Source: Chitinilyticum aquatile DSM 21506
GTDB taxonomy: Bacteria > Pseudomonadota > Gammaproteobacteria > Burkholderiales > Chitinibacteraceae
Assembly: GCF_000430805.1 (NCBI RefSeq)
Contig: NZ_AUMS01000012.1
Coordinates: forward strand, 1-64,000
DNA length: 64,000 nucleotides
Reading direction: 5' to 3'
Shown here: piece by piece, positions 34,419-44,058 of the stretch
How positions within the stretch are numbered: position 1 is the stretch's first letter
Layout: each line of letters starts with the position of its first letter
The notes under the pieces: model-generated
What the model was told of the DNA's origin: nothing
Databases searched by the model: none
What the model saw: only the letters and a program-made list of their open reading frames with translations
Position numbers and translations under genes: made by a program

Positions 34419-34843
34419 CGCAGAGCTGGCAGGTCAATTCGATTGAAGAGCTTGATCTTCTGCTGCAGACGCGGATCCCCTATTCGGCGCTGCTGGGCAT
34501 CCGCGTCAGGGCCGGCGACGATGGCCAGCCGCTCTTCTGTCTGCCATTCAGCCCGGACAATATCGGCAACGTCCAGTTGCCCGCGCTGCATGGCGGCGTG
34601 ATCGGCGGCTTTCTGGAAAACGCGGCAGTGATGCATCTGCTGTGGGCGCGCGAAGCGTCCGAATTGCCCAAGGTCGTCGATTTTTCAATTGACTACCTGC
34701 GCTCGGGGCGGCCGCTCGATACCTGGGCGCAATGCGAAATCGTGCGCCAGGGCAAGCGCATTGCCAATGTGCTGATGACGGCCTGGCAGGATGACCGCAC
34801 ACGGCCGATTGCGCAGGCGCGCGCACATTTTCTGCTCGCCTGA
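34415..34843 (+). CDS. PaaI-type hotdog thioesterase 2
   Basis: 142 residues. LHGGVIGGFLENAAVMHL has the HGG motif, but the acidic residue is Glu (FLEN) where copy 1 has Asp. VDFSIDYLRSGRPLDTWAQCE aligns with copy 1, so this is a tandem duplicate that has diverged. Hotdog enzymes with either Asp or Glu are known. Cotranscribed with the first. The substrate is unknown. Confidence 0.83.
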   Translation: MTQSWQVNSIEELDLLLQTRIPYSALLGIRVRAGDDGQPLFCLPFSPDNIGNVQLPALHGGVIGGFLENAAVMHLLWAREASELPKVVDFSIDYLRSGRPLDTWAQCEIVRQGKRIANVLMTAWQDDRTRPIAQARAHFLLA

Positions 34844-34931
34844 TCACCCCGAAAAACGGCACAATACGGGTAACTAGCAATACGCTGACAGCAATGTCCG
34901 GCGCACTCCGTTTCTGCCTGTGGGAAATCCG

Positions 34932-36026
34932 ATGACGACATACAATTTCAGCTCCGGCCCGGCCGTTCTGCCCCGTGAAGTATTGCTGCAGGTGCAGCAG
35001 GAGCTCACCGACTGGCACGGCTCCGGCATGTCCGTGATGGAAATGAGCCATCGCGGTCCGGAATTCACGCAGATCATTACCGAGGCCGAAGCCGACCTGC
35101 GCGCGGTGCTTGGCATTCCCGCCAACTACAAGGTGCTGTTCCTGCAGGGCGGTGCGCATTTCCAGTTCGCCATGCTGCCGCTGAATCTGACCCGGCCGGG
35201 CGATACCGTCGATTACGTCAATACCGGCAGCTGGTCGAAGGCCGCGATCAAGGAAGCGCAGCGCTATGCGAATGTGAATGTGGTCGCCAGCAGCGAAGAC
35301 CGCAATTTCAGCTACCTCCCCGATGAGGCTGGCTGGGCTCGCAGCAGCAATGCGGCCTACCTGTATTACGTTTCCAATGAAACCATCGGCGGCGTCGAGT
35401 TTCCCTTCATTCCGCAAGCGTCGTTTGCTGGCAAAGACATCCCGCTGATCTGCGACATGTCGTCGAACATCCTGTCGCAGCCACTGGATGTCAGCCGCTA
35501 CGGCGTGATTTTTGCCGGGGCGCAAAAGAACATCGGCCCATCGGGCATGACGCTGGCCATCGTGCGCGAAGACCTGATCGGCCATGCACGTCCGGATGTG
35601 CCGACGATGCTCGACTTCAAGACGCATGCCGACGCCGGCTCGCTCTACAACACGCCGCCGACCTTTGCGATCTATGTGGCCGGACTCGTCTTCAAGTGGC
35701 TGCAGAAGAATGGCGGTCTGGAAGCGATGGCGCGGCACAATGCCGCCAAGGCAGCACTGGTGTACGACGCCATCGATCATTCCGCTGGCTTCTACCGCGC
35801 TCCGGTATCCGGCGCCTGCCGCTCGCGCATGAATGTGCCGTTCTGGCTGAAAGACGCCGCGCTCGATGCCGAATTCCTCAAGGGCGCCGATGCGGCGGGG
35901 CTGGTGCAGCTCAAGGGCCATCGCAGTGTCGGTGGCATGCGTGCATCGATCTACAACGCCATGCCGCTGGAAGGCGTGCAGGCGCTGGTGGCCTATATGA
36001 ATGACTTTGCGCGTCGCCACGGCTAA
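34932..36026 (+). CDS. serC: Phosphoserine aminotransferase
   Basis: 364 residues from the ATG at 34932 (MTTYNFSSGPAVLPREVL). PLP enzyme converting 3-phosphohydroxypyruvate and glutamate to phosphoserine; also used in pyridoxine synthesis. Seen: FLQGGAHFQFAMLPLNL, DMSSNILSQPLDVSRYGVIF followed by AGAQKNIGPSG, with the PLP Lys in AQKN. HRSVGGMRASIYNAMPLEGV closes the protein. Followed by pheA, as in many beta- and gammaproteobacteria. Confidence 0.96.
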   Translation: MTTYNFSSGPAVLPREVLLQVQQELTDWHGSGMSVMEMSHRGPEFTQIITEAEADLRAVLGIPANYKVLFLQGGAHFQFAMLPLNLTRPGDTVDYVNTGSWSKAAIKEAQRYANVNVVASSEDRNFSYLPDEAGWARSSNAAYLYYVSNETIGGVEFPFIPQASFAGKDIPLICDMSSNILSQPLDVSRYGVIFAGAQKNIGPSGMTLAIVREDLIGHARPDVPTMLDFKTHADAGSLYNTPPTFAIYVAGLVFKWLQKNGGLEAMARHNAAKAALVYDAIDHSAGFYRAPVSGACRSRMNVPFWLKDAALDAEFLKGADAAGLVQLKGHRSVGGMRASIYNAMPLEGVQALVAYMNDFARRHG

Positions 36027-36147
36027 GCGACTGCGCTGCTGACGAGGCATAAGCGGATCATGAAAATGATGTGGACTTGTGCCTGCCCGGTTTCGATTTT
36101 CTCTGTGTCGCCGCGCTTCGTTGCCGGGACATTTTTCAGGACATGCC

Positions 36148-37221
36148 ATGAGTGATGATCAGCTCAAAGTACACCGCGATGCCATCGATGCCATCGACGC
36201 GCAGGTGTTGCACCTTCTGAACCAGCGCGCCAGGCACGCGCACACCATCGGCGAGATCAAGGGCGGTGGTATCGTCTATCGCCCCGAGCGCGAGGCGCAG
36301 GTGCTCACGCGCATCAAGGAGCTCAACGAAGGCCCGCTGCCGGATGAGGCCGTTGCGCGGCTCTTTCGCGAAATCATGTCGGCGTGTCTGGCGCTCGAGC
36401 GCCCGCTGACCATCGCCTTCCTCGGCCCCGAGGGGACGTTCAGCCAGGCCGCTGCGATCAAGCATTTCGGTCACGCTGCCAGCACATTGGCGTGCGCGTC
36501 GATCGACGAAGCCTTCCGCGCTGTCGAAGCGCGCAGCGCCGATTATGTGGTTGCCCCGGTGGAAAACTCGACTGAAGGGGCGGTTGGCCGCACGCTCGAC
36601 CTGATGGTGACCAGCCCGCTGAAAATCTGTGGTGAGGTCGTGCTGCGCATTCATCACCATCTGCTGCGATCGGTAGAAGGGCTGGCTGGCATCAAGCGCG
36701 TGTATTCGCACGCGCAAAGCCTGGCGCAGTGCCACGAATGGCTGAACAAGAATCTGCCGGCCGGCGTCGAGCGCGTGTCGGTAGCGAGCAATGCCGAAGC
36801 AGCGCGGCTGGCGAGTCTCGATCCGGAGTGCGCAGCCATTGCCGGCGATGCGGCTTCCGAGAAATTCGGCCTGCTGAAGCTTGCGCAGAATATCGAGGAT
36901 GAGCCGAACAACACCACGCGTTTCCTGGTGCTGGGCTATCAGGACACCGTGCCGTCAGGGCGCGACAAGACGTCGCTGGTCATTTCCGCGCCGAATCGTC
37001 CGGGCGCACTGGCCGAACTGGTCGAGCCGCTGGCCAGCAATGGTGTATCGATGAGCAAATTCGAATCGCGCCCCAGCCGCACCGGCTTGTGGGAATACGT
37101 GTTTTTCGTCGATGTGGAAGGGCATGTCAGCGAAGATCGCTTGCAGGCCGCGCTGAACGGCTTGCGTGATACGGCTGCTTTTGTGAAAGTGCTGGGCGCC
37201 TATCCGCAAGCAGTGATCTGA
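36148..37221 (+). CDS. pheA: Bifunctional chorismate mutase / prephenate dehydratase
   Basis: 357 residues from the ATG at 36148 (AGGA upstream). Residues 1 to about 90: AroQ chorismate mutase (RDAIDAIDAQVLHLLNQRA, GEIKGGGIVYRPEREAQV). About 92-270: prephenate dehydratase (AFLGPEGTFSQAAAIKHFG, PVENSTEGAVGRTLDLM, and NTTRFLVLG with the catalytic Thr). About 280-357: ACT domain (TSLVISAPNRPGALAELVEP and SKFESRPSRTGLWEYVFFVD) for phenylalanine feedback. Makes phenylpyruvate for phenylalanine, which the nearby HisC-type aminotransferase might also accept. Confidence 0.96.
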   Translation: MSDDQLKVHRDAIDAIDAQVLHLLNQRARHAHTIGEIKGGGIVYRPEREAQVLTRIKELNEGPLPDEAVARLFREIMSACLALERPLTIAFLGPEGTFSQAAAIKHFGHAASTLACASIDEAFRAVEARSADYVVAPVENSTEGAVGRTLDLMVTSPLKICGEVVLRIHHHLLRSVEGLAGIKRVYSHAQSLAQCHEWLNKNLPAGVERVSVASNAEAARLASLDPECAAIAGDAASEKFGLLKLAQNIEDEPNNTTRFLVLGYQDTVPSGRDKTSLVISAPNRPGALAELVEPLASNGVSMSKFESRPSRTGLWEYVFFVDVEGHVSEDRLQAALNGLRDTAAFVKVLGAYPQAVI

Positions 37222-37326
37222 ATGGTTTCGGCTGCAGCATGCCGGGAGGGCTTGCCTTCCTTGCGTGCGGAATGATGCTGAGCAGGAACAGGCTGGACTA
37301 AAAACTGGTTTTCGAACGGGGAAGAG

Positions 37327-37914
37327 ATGAAAAAAGTCGCAGTGTTCTGTGGTGCCCGCAGTGGTCACGATCCGGTCCATGCCGAAGCGGCACGGGCGCT
37401 CGGGCGCGAACTGGCTGCACGCGGCCTGACGCTGGTGTATGGCGGTGGCAATGTCGGCCTGATGGGCGAGGTGGCCAGTGCGGCGCTGGATGCCGGCGGC
37501 GAAGTGATCGGTGTGATTCCGCAATTCATGGCGCTGCGCGAGCTGGCGTACGCGGCGTGTACCGATCTGATCGTGGTCGACTCGATGCATACCCGCAAGG
37601 CCAAGATGGCCGAGTTGGCCGATGCCTTCATCGCGCTGCCCGGCGGCCTCGGCACTTTCGATGAATTGTTCGAAATCCTGACCTGGTCGCAGATCGGCCT
37701 GCACGGCAAGCCGATCGGCCTGCTGAATGTGGCGGGCTTTTACGACGGCCTGCTGGTCTTCCTGAACCAGGTTGCCGCCAACGGCTTCGTGCGTGAAGCC
37801 GAGCTGGAAGCCGTACAGGTCTCCGGTGATATTCCGGCCCTGCTGGATCTGCTGGCCAACCGCCCGCAACGCGAGGGCGAATGGCATTACGATTCGCTGC
37901 GTGATCGCACCTGA
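37327..37914 (+). CDS. LOG-family protein (nucleoside monophosphate phosphoribohydrolase type)
   Basis: 195 residues. Rossmann-like LOG fold: [35 protein letters not shown], and the signature [20 protein letters not shown] with the catalytic Arg/Glu set (RKAKM, PGGxGTxxE). Relatives cleave cytokinin-type or AMP/CMP nucleotides to base and ribose 5-phosphate. The bacterial role is unclear. GGGGAAGAG precedes the ATG. Confidence 0.9.
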   Translation: MKKVAVFCGARSGHDPVHAEAARALGRELAARGLTLVYGGGNVGLMGEVASAALDAGGEVIGVIPQFMALRELAYAACTDLIVVDSMHTRKAKMAELADAFIALPGGLGTFDELFEILTWSQIGLHGKPIGLLNVAGFYDGLLVFLNQVAANGFVREAELEAVQVSGDIPALLDLLANRPQREGEWHYDSLRDRT

Positions 37915-37928
37915 TTACGGATTTCCAC

Positions 37929-37977
37929 GGGTATTGCTCTGTGGCCATTTCAGTGAAATGGCTGCGAGCTGATACGT
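37929..37977. repeat. 49-bp palindromic repeat, copy 10 (upstream of hisC)
   Basis: GGGTAT and ATACGT ends. Excellent inner stem GGCCATTT / GAAATGGCT. It fills most of the LOG-hisC gap. Confidence 0.82.
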
Positions 37978-38068
37978 AATGTGGTATCTGACTGCCGGGA
38001 ACGCAAGAGCTGTCCGCACTGTGTCCGGCTATCCAGAACAAAACACAAGCAGAATGACTGGAAAACGC

Positions 38069-39172
38069 ATGTCTGAACTGACCCGACTCGCCCCCGAATA
38101 CATCCGCGCCATTGCCCCCTATCAGCCCGGCAAGCCGACGTCCGAGCTGGCCCGCGAACTGGGTCTTGACCCGGCCGGCATCGTCAAGCTGGCGTCGAAT
38201 GAAAACCCGCTGGGAATGAGCCCGAAAGCGCGTGCAGCAGTGGAGGCCGAACTCGCGACGCTGGCGCTGTACCCGGATGGCAACGGCTTCGAGCTGAAAA
38301 GCAGGATCGCCAGCAAGTTCGGTGTCGGCCTTGAGCAGATCGTGCTGGGCAACGGCTCGAACGACGTGCTGGAGCTGATCGCCCGCGCCTTCCTGCAGGC
38401 GGGCGATACGTCCGTTTTCTCGCAATATGCGTTTGCGGTTTATCCGCTTGCCGTGCAGGCCGTTGGTGCGACCGGCATCCAGGTGCGCGCCGTCGATTAC
38501 GGCCACGATCTGGTCGCCATGCGCGAAGCCATCCGCCCGGATACCAAGATCGTCTGGATCGCCAACCCGAACAACCCGACCGGCACACTGGCACGCCCCG
38601 GCGACCTGCTCGAATTCCTCGAGCTGTGCCCGAAGAATGTGCTGGTGGTGCTCGACGAGGCGTATACCGAATACCTGCCGGCGGAGAAGCGCAGCGATTC
38701 CATCCTGTGGCTGCGTCAATTCCCCAACCTGATTGTGGTGCGCACCTTCTCCAAGGCCTATGGTCTGGCGGGTCTGCGCGTTGGTTTCGGTCTTGCCAGC
38801 CCGGAAGTGGCGGACATGCTCAACCGCGTGCGTCAGCCCTTCAATGTGAACAGCCTCGCGCTGGCTGCGGCCACTGCGGCGCTCGACGATCTGGATTTCC
38901 TGCGTGAAACCGTGGCGGTGAACCGGTCTGGCATGGCGCAGCTGGTTGCCGCCTTCCAGCGCCTGGAAGTGCCGTTCATCCCCAGTCACGGCAATTTCAT
39001 TGCCTTTCACGTGGGCGATGCGCAACTGATGAACCGCTTCATGCTCGAGCGCGGAGTGATCGTGCGCCCGCTGGGTGGCTATCAGCTGCCCAATACCCTG
39101 CGGGTGTCCATCGGTACCGAAGCGGAAAATGCCCGCTTTATCGCCGTACTGGAAGAGGCGCTGGCCGGCTGA
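38069..39172 (+). CDS. hisC: Histidinol-phosphate aminotransferase
   Basis: 367 residues from the ATG at 38069 (MSELTRLAPEYIRAIAPYQPG). Fold-type I PLP enzyme: KLASNENPLGMSP, GNGSNDVLELIARAF, WIANPNNPTGT, DEAYTEY, and the PLP lysine in RTFSKAYGLAGLRVGFG. Catalyses the histidine-pathway transamination. In this location next to pheA it may also be the aromatic aminotransferase (the hisC2 type), which sequence alone cannot settle. Confidence 0.93.
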   Translation: MSELTRLAPEYIRAIAPYQPGKPTSELARELGLDPAGIVKLASNENPLGMSPKARAAVEAELATLALYPDGNGFELKSRIASKFGVGLEQIVLGNGSNDVLELIARAFLQAGDTSVFSQYAFAVYPLAVQAVGATGIQVRAVDYGHDLVAMREAIRPDTKIVWIANPNNPTGTLARPGDLLEFLELCPKNVLVVLDEAYTEYLPAEKRSDSILWLRQFPNLIVVRTFSKAYGLAGLRVGFGLASPEVADMLNRVRQPFNVNSLALAAATAALDDLDFLRETVAVNRSGMAQLVAAFQRLEVPFIPSHGNFIAFHVGDAQLMNRFMLERGVIVRPLGGYQLPNTLRVSIGTEAENARFIAVLEEALAG

Positions 39173-39203
39173 TGCCGGGAATGCCGCTGCCGGCATTTGC
39201 CGG

Positions 39204-39209
39204 TATAAT
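39204..39209 (+). promoter_or_regulatory. -10 box for the DUF3460 gene
   Basis: A perfect TATAAT 66 bases before the ATG at 39275. No good -35 is seen (ATGCCG at the right distance), so strength is uncertain. Confidence 0.5.
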
Positions 39210-39274
39210 CTGCCGCAAAATCAATCAGGCAATGCAGCTCGCGAGCGCAGCGCCAAGAACACTGGATAATCACC

Positions 39275-39478
39275 ATGCCGCTGAAAGCCGATAGCACTTA
39301 TGTTTCCGAATTCACGACCTTCATGAACGGTTTTCTGAAGGACAACCCGGATGTGGCTGCGGGCCAGGTCGAGGGGCGTGCTTTGTTGTGGGACAAGGCA
39401 CCGATCGATCTGGACGAGCGCGCGCGCAATAACGCATCGCGAGTTGAACAAAAGCCCTATCCCTACCAGCCCGAGTAA
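39275..39478 (+). CDS. DUF3460 family small protein
   Basis: 67 residues, soluble and charged. YVSEFTTFMNGFLKDNPDV, RALLWDKAPIDLDERARNN and VEQKPYPYQPE match the betaproteobacterial DUF3460 family, which is short and of unknown function. It is a monocistronic unit: its own -10 box upstream and a strong terminator right after the stop. Confidence 0.88.
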   Translation: MPLKADSTYVSEFTTFMNGFLKDNPDVAAGQVEGRALLWDKAPIDLDERARNNASRVEQKPYPYQPE

Positions 39479-39487
39479 ACCGGCCCG

Positions 39488-39514
39488 AAAACCAGCTGCA
39501 AGGCTGGTTTTTTT
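39488..39514 (+). terminator. Terminator after the DUF3460 gene
   Basis: AAAACCAGC, loop TGCAAG, GCTGGTTTTTTT. The stem overlaps the T-run. It lies 10 bases after the stop at 39478. Confidence 0.92.
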
Positions 39515-39667
39515 ATCTGCATCAAACCGCAGCAGGATGCGGGCTTTCCTTCACGGTAAAGCTGCGCGGAACAGGCTAGAATCCGGTTTTGCACCGCGCC
39601 GCAGCTCAGGCTGGCGGCCGCGCGTTGCCCGGCAGGTACTGCCAATCACTTTCGAAAGGACTTACGC

Positions 39668-40999
39668 ATGCGCATCACCGTTATCGGCACCGGCTACGTC
39701 GGCCTGGTTACCGGCACTTGTCTCGCTGAGTTTGGCAATGATGTTCTGTGCCTGGACGTGGATCCGGCCAAGATCCGCATCCTGCAGGAAGGCGGCATTC
39801 CGATCTACGAGCCGGGTCTCGATGATCTGGTCAAACGCAATGTCGAAGCCGGGCGCCTGCGTTTTACCACCGACATTGCGGAATCGGTCGCGCATGGCAC
39901 GCTGCAATTCATCGCCGTCGGCACCCCGCCGGATGAAGACGGCTCGGCTGACCTGCAGTATGTGGTGGCAGCGGCACGCAATATCGGCCGCCTGATGAAC
40001 GATTACAAGGTGGTGGTCGACAAGTCGACCGTGCCGGTCGGCACCGCCGACAAGGTGCGGGCCGCCATTCAGGAAGAGCTGGATGCGCGCGGCCTGCGCA
40101 GCAGCTTCAGCGTGGTGTCGAACCCCGAATTCCTGAAAGAAGGTGCCGCCATCGAGGATTTCATGCGCCCGGATCGCATCGTGATCGGCGCCGACGACGA
40201 AACCGCCAAAGACCTGATGGGTGCGATCTATGCGCCGTTCACGCGCAACCATGATCGCATCCTGTTCATGGACGTGCGCTCGGCCGAACTGACCAAGTAC
40301 GCCGCCAACGCCATGCTGGCCACGCGCATTTCCTTCATGAACGAGCTGGCCAATCTGGCTGAAACCATGGGCGCCGATATTGAACTGGTGCGCCGCGGCA
40401 TTGGCTCCGATCCGCGTATCGGCTACCACTTCCTGTATCCGGGCGTTGGCTACGGTGGCTCCTGCTTCCCGAAAGACGTGCAGGCGCTGGCGCGTACCGC
40501 GCGCGAGCATGGCCACACCATGCGCATTCTGGATGCGGTCGAAGCTGCCAACGACGCCCAGAAGGCCGTGCTGGTCGGCAAGATCGTGCGCGAGTTCGGT
40601 GACGATCTGGCCGGGCGCCATTTCGCACTGTGGGGGCTGGCCTTCAAGCCCAATACCGACGACATGCGCGAAGCGCCGAGCCGCGTGATCATCGACGGCC
40701 TGCTGGCGCGAGGTGCGACGGTCACCGCCTACGACCCGGTGGCCATGAAGGAAGCGCAGCGCAGCTTTGGCGAGCTGGCAGGGCTGAGCTATGCGACTTC
40801 GCCCAAGGCCGCGCTGGAAGGCGCCGACGCGCTGGTGATCGTCACCGAATGGAAGGAATTCCGCAGCCCCGATTTCTCGGAAATCAAGGCCGCGCTCAAG
40901 CAGCCCATCGTGTTCGATGGCCGCAATCTCTACGAACCCAAGCGGGTGGCGGAAGCGGGCCTGCGCTATTTCCCGATCGGCCGCAAGCAGGCGGACTGA
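39668..40999 (+). CDS. ugd: UDP-glucose 6-dehydrogenase
   Basis: 443 residues. NAD-binding start [20 protein letters not shown], central [13 protein letters not shown] and [14 protein letters not shown], catalytic Cys in [17 protein letters not shown]-terminal [18 protein letters not shown]. Oxidises UDP-glucose twice to UDP-glucuronate for surface polysaccharide. AAAGGA lies upstream of the ATG. No polysaccharide cluster adjoins it in the window. Confidence 0.96.
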   Translation: MRITVIGTGYVGLVTGTCLAEFGNDVLCLDVDPAKIRILQEGGIPIYEPGLDDLVKRNVEAGRLRFTTDIAESVAHGTLQFIAVGTPPDEDGSADLQYVVAAARNIGRLMNDYKVVVDKSTVPVGTADKVRAAIQEELDARGLRSSFSVVSNPEFLKEGAAIEDFMRPDRIVIGADDETAKDLMGAIYAPFTRNHDRILFMDVRSAELTKYAANAMLATRISFMNELANLAETMGADIELVRRGIGSDPRIGYHFLYPGVGYGGSCFPKDVQALARTAREHGHTMRILDAVEAANDAQKAVLVGKIVREFGDDLAGRHFALWGLAFKPNTDDMREAPSRVIIDGLLARGATVTAYDPVAMKEAQRSFGELAGLSYATSPKAALEGADALVIVTEWKEFRSPDFSEIKAALKQPIVFDGRNLYEPKRVAEAGLRYFPIGRKQAD

Positions 41000-41020
41000 G
41001 GCCGGTTTGCTGGCGGAGCA

Positions 41021-41055
41021 GGGCACAGCCAGTGCAGGCTGTGCCCTTTGTTTTT
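41021..41055 (+). terminator. Terminator after ugd
   Basis: GGGCACAGCC (41021-41030) pairs with GGCTGTGCCC (41037-41046), followed by TTTGTTTTT. It lies between ugd and earP. Confidence 0.9.
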
Positions 41056-41095
41056 CCTGTCGACGTGTTTTCCAATCATGGATTGTGCTGAAGTG

Positions 41096-42247
41096 ATGAC
41101 TCAGGTTGCCAGCCCGCGCTGGGATATTTTCTGCAGGGTCGTGGACAATTTTGGCGACATCGGCGTGTGCTGGCGGCTGGCGCGCCAGCTGGCTGACGAG
41201 TTCGACCTGCCCGTGCGGCTGTGGGTGGATGATCTGGCCAGCTTTGCCCGCATCGCACCGGAGCTCGATGTGGCGGCTGCCGGCCAGCTGCTGGCAGGCG
41301 TCACGGTCGCGCACTGGTCCGGTACGTTTGACGGTGTCGTGCCGGCGGAAGTGGTGATCGAGGCCTTTGCCTGCGAGCTGCCTGCGGCGTACCGCGCCGC
41401 CATGCCCGGCGTGACGCGCTGCTGGCTCAATCTGGAATATCTAAGTGCCGAGGAGTGGGTGACGGGCTGTCATGGCCTCGCGTCGCCGCAAGGGCAGGGT
41501 TTGCAGAAATTCTTCTTTTTTCCCGGCTTTGTCGCAGGCACCGGCGGCCTGCTGCAGGAACACCGGCAGCAGATCGAACGCGAACGCTGGCATGCCGGCG
41601 ATGCAGCCCGTTTTCTGGCGCAGTTCATCAATCCGGCCTCGAAAGCGCTCGCCGGCCAACGCCTGGCGCAGCGGCAGCTGTCGCTGTTTGCCTACCCGAA
41701 CCGCGCACTGCCCTCCTTGCTTGATGTGCTCGCCGCCGATTCTGCTCTATCAAGGGTATATGTACCAGACTCTTTGATTTCAAAGGCTGTGGACGAATAT
41801 GCTGGTGGGTATATCGAGCCCGGAATGCTCTGGCAGCGCGGCAACCTGCAGTTGCTCGCCCTGCCCATGCTGGCGCAGGACGATTACGACCGCCTGCTGT
41901 GGAGCTGCGACGTGAATTTCGTGCGTGGCGAGGACAGCTTTGTGCGCGCGCAGTGGGCAGGCAAGCCGCTCGTCTGGCACATCTACCGCCAGGAGGAAGA
42001 GGCCCATCTCGACAAGCTGGCCGCCTGGCAGGCGCGCTATCTGGCGGATTGCCCGGCCGGTGCTGCGGCGGCCTGCGCGGCGGCGCTGGCAGCCTGGAAT
42101 CGCGAGCAGACGGATGGCGCAGTCTGGCAGAACTGGCTGCGGACCTTGCCGGATCTGGCGCTGCATGCGCGTGGCTGGGCTAAGCAACTGGCGCAGCACG
42201 GTAATCTGGCGGCTAATCTGGTCAGCTTCGTGGCGGGCAGGGTATAA
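41096..42247 (+). CDS. earP: EF-P arginine rhamnosyltransferase EarP
   Basis: 383 residues from the ATG at 41096 (alternative ATG at 41078). GT-B inverting glycosyltransferase that puts rhamnose from dTDP-rhamnose on Arg32 of [23 protein letters not shown] with the catalytic Asp residues, FEAFACELP-type [13 protein letters not shown] segment, and the C-terminal [35 protein letters not shown]. The partner gene efp follows directly. Residues of about 220-236 are encoded by a 49-bp palindromic repeat in a variable part of the protein. Its stop codon overlaps the efp -10 box. Confidence 0.95.
   Translation: MTQVASPRWDIFCRVVDNFGDIGVCWRLARQLADEFDLPVRLWVDDLASFARIAPELDVAAAGQLLAGVTVAHWSGTFDGVVPAEVVIEAFACELPAAYRAAMPGVTRCWLNLEYLSAEEWVTGCHGLASPQGQGLQKFFFFPGFVAGTGGLLQEHRQQIERERWHAGDAARFLAQFINPASKALAGQRLAQRQLSLFAYPNRALPSLLDVLAADSALSRVYVPDSLISKAVDEYAGGYIEPGMLWQRGNLQLLALPMLAQDDYDRLLWSCDVNFVRGEDSFVRAQWAGKPLVWHIYRQEEEAHLDKLAAWQARYLADCPAGAAAACAAALAAWNREQTDGAVWQNWLRTLPDLALHARGWAKQLAQHGNLAANLVSFVAGRV
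41754..41802. repeat. 49-bp palindromic repeat, copy 11 (inside earP)
   Basis: GGGTAT (41754) and ATATGC (41797-41802), 49 bp. The inner palindrome CTTTGATTTCAAAGG is near perfect. It is AT-rich within a GC-rich gene. Confidence 0.75.
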
Positions 42248-42248
42248 T
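42219..42248 (+). promoter_or_regulatory. Candidate efp promoter inside the end of earP
   Basis: TATAAT at 42243-42248 overlaps the earP stop codon (TAA 42245-42247). TGGTCA lies 18 bases upstream as a weak -35. It gives a leader of about 50 bases before efp. Confidence 0.55.
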
Positions 42249-42305
42249 CGCGCGTTTTTTCATATCCAACTAACCTTCTGCCTCGCAGTAACAGGAATCT
42301 CAGTA

Positions 42306-42869
42306 ATGAAGACCGCTCAGGAAGTCCGCGCTGGTAACGTGATCATGGTCGATGGCCAGCCGCTGGTCGTGCAAAAGACCGAATACAACAAGTCCGGTCG
42401 CAACGCCGCTGTTGTGAAGATGAAGATGAAAAACCTGCTGACCGATTCGGCTTCCGAATCCGTCTTCAAGGCTGACGACAAGTTCGATGTCGTGGTTCTG
42501 GACAAGAAAGAGTGCACCTACTCCTACTTCGCCGATCCGATGTTCGTGTTCATGGACACCGAATACAACCAGTACGAAGTCGAAGCCGAAAACCTCGGCG
42601 ATACCGCAGCCTTCATCGTTGACGGCATGACCGACGTTTGTGAAGTGACCTTCTACGACGGCAAGGCCATCTCCGTCGAGCTGCCGACCACCATCGTGCG
42701 CGAAGTCGAGTACACCGAACCGGCCGTACGTGGTGACACTTCCGGCAAGGTGATGAAGCCGGCCAAGCTGGTGGGCACCGAAACCCAGATCCAGGTTGCC
42801 GCCTTCATCGAAATCGGTGACAAGATCGAAATCGACACCCGTACCGGCGAATTCAAGAAGCGCGCCTAA
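42306..42869 (+). CDS. efp: Translation elongation factor P (Arg32 type)
   Basis: 187 residues from the ATG at 42306 (AGGAA upstream). KOW-like domain I with the loop NKSGRNAA, where the Arg is the rhamnosylation site recognised by EarP, then two OB domains ending [11 protein letters not shown]. Relieves ribosome stalling at polyproline. The Arg (not Lys) at the loop tip agrees with the presence of earP and absence of epmAB here. A long in-frame extension to 41925 is only read-through of earP in another frame. Confidence 0.97.
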   Translation: MKTAQEVRAGNVIMVDGQPLVVQKTEYNKSGRNAAVVKMKMKNLLTDSASESVFKADDKFDVVVLDKKECTYSYFADPMFVFMDTEYNQYEVEAENLGDTAAFIVDGMTDVCEVTFYDGKAISVELPTTIVREVEYTEPAVRGDTSGKVMKPAKLVGTETQIQVAAFIEIGDKIEIDTRTGEFKKRA

Positions 42870-42918
42870 GTGCCAGAAGCCGCAAGGCTTGTGTCGCGCA
42901 GCATCGTGCTGCACAGCA

Positions 42919-42950
42919 AACAGCCCCGCCAGTGCGGGGCTGTTTTGTTT
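42919..42950 (+). terminator. Terminator after efp
   Basis: AACAGCCCCGC, loop CAGT, GCGGGGCTGTT, then TTGTTT. Confidence 0.93.
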
Positions 42951-42952
42951 GC

Positions 42953-43452
42953 CACAAGCGGTTCCACAAGGTCACGACCGCCAGCAAACACAAGCTGCCG
43001 GAGGCGTCGAAACTGCTGAGCAGACAGTTTGTGGTCGATAAGCCGGATCAGGTCTGGATGACTGACGTCACCTTCATCCAGACACAGGAGGGTTGGTTGT
43101 GTTTGGTGGTCGTGATGGACCTGTGCGTCCGTGCTGCCATCGGCTGGGCAATGGACAGCCGGATGACGCGCGAACTGATCATGAGTGCGCTGCGCATGCC
43201 ATGGTTCCGCCGTCATTTCATGACCGGCGTGCTGCACCGAATAGGATCGGGGGAGCCGGTACTGCAGCCACGAGTAGCACAACTGTTGAGCAGCTATGGC
43301 ATGACGGCATCGATGAGTCGCAAGGGCAACTGCTGGGGCAGCGTCCTTCTTCAATAATTAGAAAACGAGCGAGTGTTCCAGCGACGCTACGCGATGCGAG
43401 TGGTGGCCAAGGCAGACATCTTTGATTACATTGAGGCGATTTACAAGCGCAA
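42953..43452 (+). pseudogene. Relic of an IS3-family orfB transposase
   Basis: Starts abruptly three bases past the efp terminator with HKRFHKVTTASKH, then VDKPDQVWMTDVTFIQTQEG, MDLCVRAAIGWAMDSRMTRE and SYGMTASMSRKGNCWG. The HHSDRGSQYCS block is out of frame for about 12 codons (two compensating indels), several codons before the ESFF Glu are lost, and a TAA interrupts the frame. It resumes as LENERVFQRRYAMR...DIFDYIEAIYKRK and is then cut by a 41-bp palindrome. No orfA, so it is immobile. Confidence 0.85.
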
Positions 43453-43464
43453 GCCAGCTTTTCT

Positions 43465-43505
43465 CGCTCCAGCCAGGCTGCGCAATGCGCAGCCTGGCTG
43501 GAGCG
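43465..43505. repeat. 41-bp near-perfect palindrome
   Basis: Two exact 20-base arms, CGCTCCAGCCAGGCTGCGCA (43465-43484) and its complement (43486-43505), are separated by a single A. No T-run on either side, so not a standard terminator. It sits where the IS3 relic loses homology. The rest of 43506-43613 shows nothing. Confidence 0.85.
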
Positions 43506-43613
43506 CTTGGGTGGCTGTGGTCTACCAGAGTTGTGCGCTTGATACTGGCTACACCTAGGGCGTGTAGCTATTCACAGCTAGGCCGGTTTTGAGTTCATTC
43601 TCTAGCTGGATAT

Positions 43614-44027
43614 TTACAGACGCAGAAAGCCGGCGCGTTCGGGCTGCCAGGTGACTTCCATCAGCCGGACCGTGATCTGCTGCCCGCCCGGTGCCGGCCA
43701 GGCGATTTCCTGTCCGACGGCCAGCCCGAGCAGGGCGCTGCCGACCGGGGCGGTGATCGACACCTTGCCGGGGCTGCCGTCCAGCTCGTCCGGGTAGCAC
43801 AGTGTCAGCTCGAATTCGCGTCCGCCGGGCTGCATGGCAAAGCGGGCGGTGGAGCGCATGGTGACCACATCGGGCGGCATGTCCTGCGGCTCCAGCACGG
43901 CTGCACGAGCCAGCTCGGCTTCCAGCGCCTCGGCTTCGGGAAAGGCACTGGCAGGCAGACGCCCCAGTAGCGCATACAGTCTGGCGCTGTCGAGTGTGGT
44001 GACGGTGATGGGTGGCAGGGTCTGCAT
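43614..44027 (-). CDS. rnk: Regulator of nucleoside diphosphate kinase, GreA/B-like
   Basis: 137 residues from the ATG at 44027 with GGAG upstream. A short N-terminal coiled region (LDSARLYALLGRLPASAFPE), then a GreA C-terminal-like FKBP fold: PQDMPPDVVTMRSTARF, LTLCYPDELDG and SITAPVGSALLGLAVGQEIAWP. Rnk binds RNA polymerase near the secondary channel but lacks the acidic cleavage tip. The leader carries a possible attenuator. Confidence 0.88.
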   Translation of the reverse strand: MQTLPPITVTTLDSARLYALLGRLPASAFPEAEALEAELARAAVLEPQDMPPDVVTMRSTARFAMQPGGREFELTLCYPDELDGSPGKVSITAPVGSALLGLAVGQEIAWPAPGGQQITVRLMEVTWQPERAGFLRL

Positions 44028-44058
44028 CGGCGTTCTCCAAGAGTCCGGAAATCCAATG

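Noticed and set aside
41925-42869. 314-codon frame covering efp with a long N-terminal extension
   Set aside because: The extension is earP read in another frame. Family homology and a Shine-Dalgarno start at 42306.
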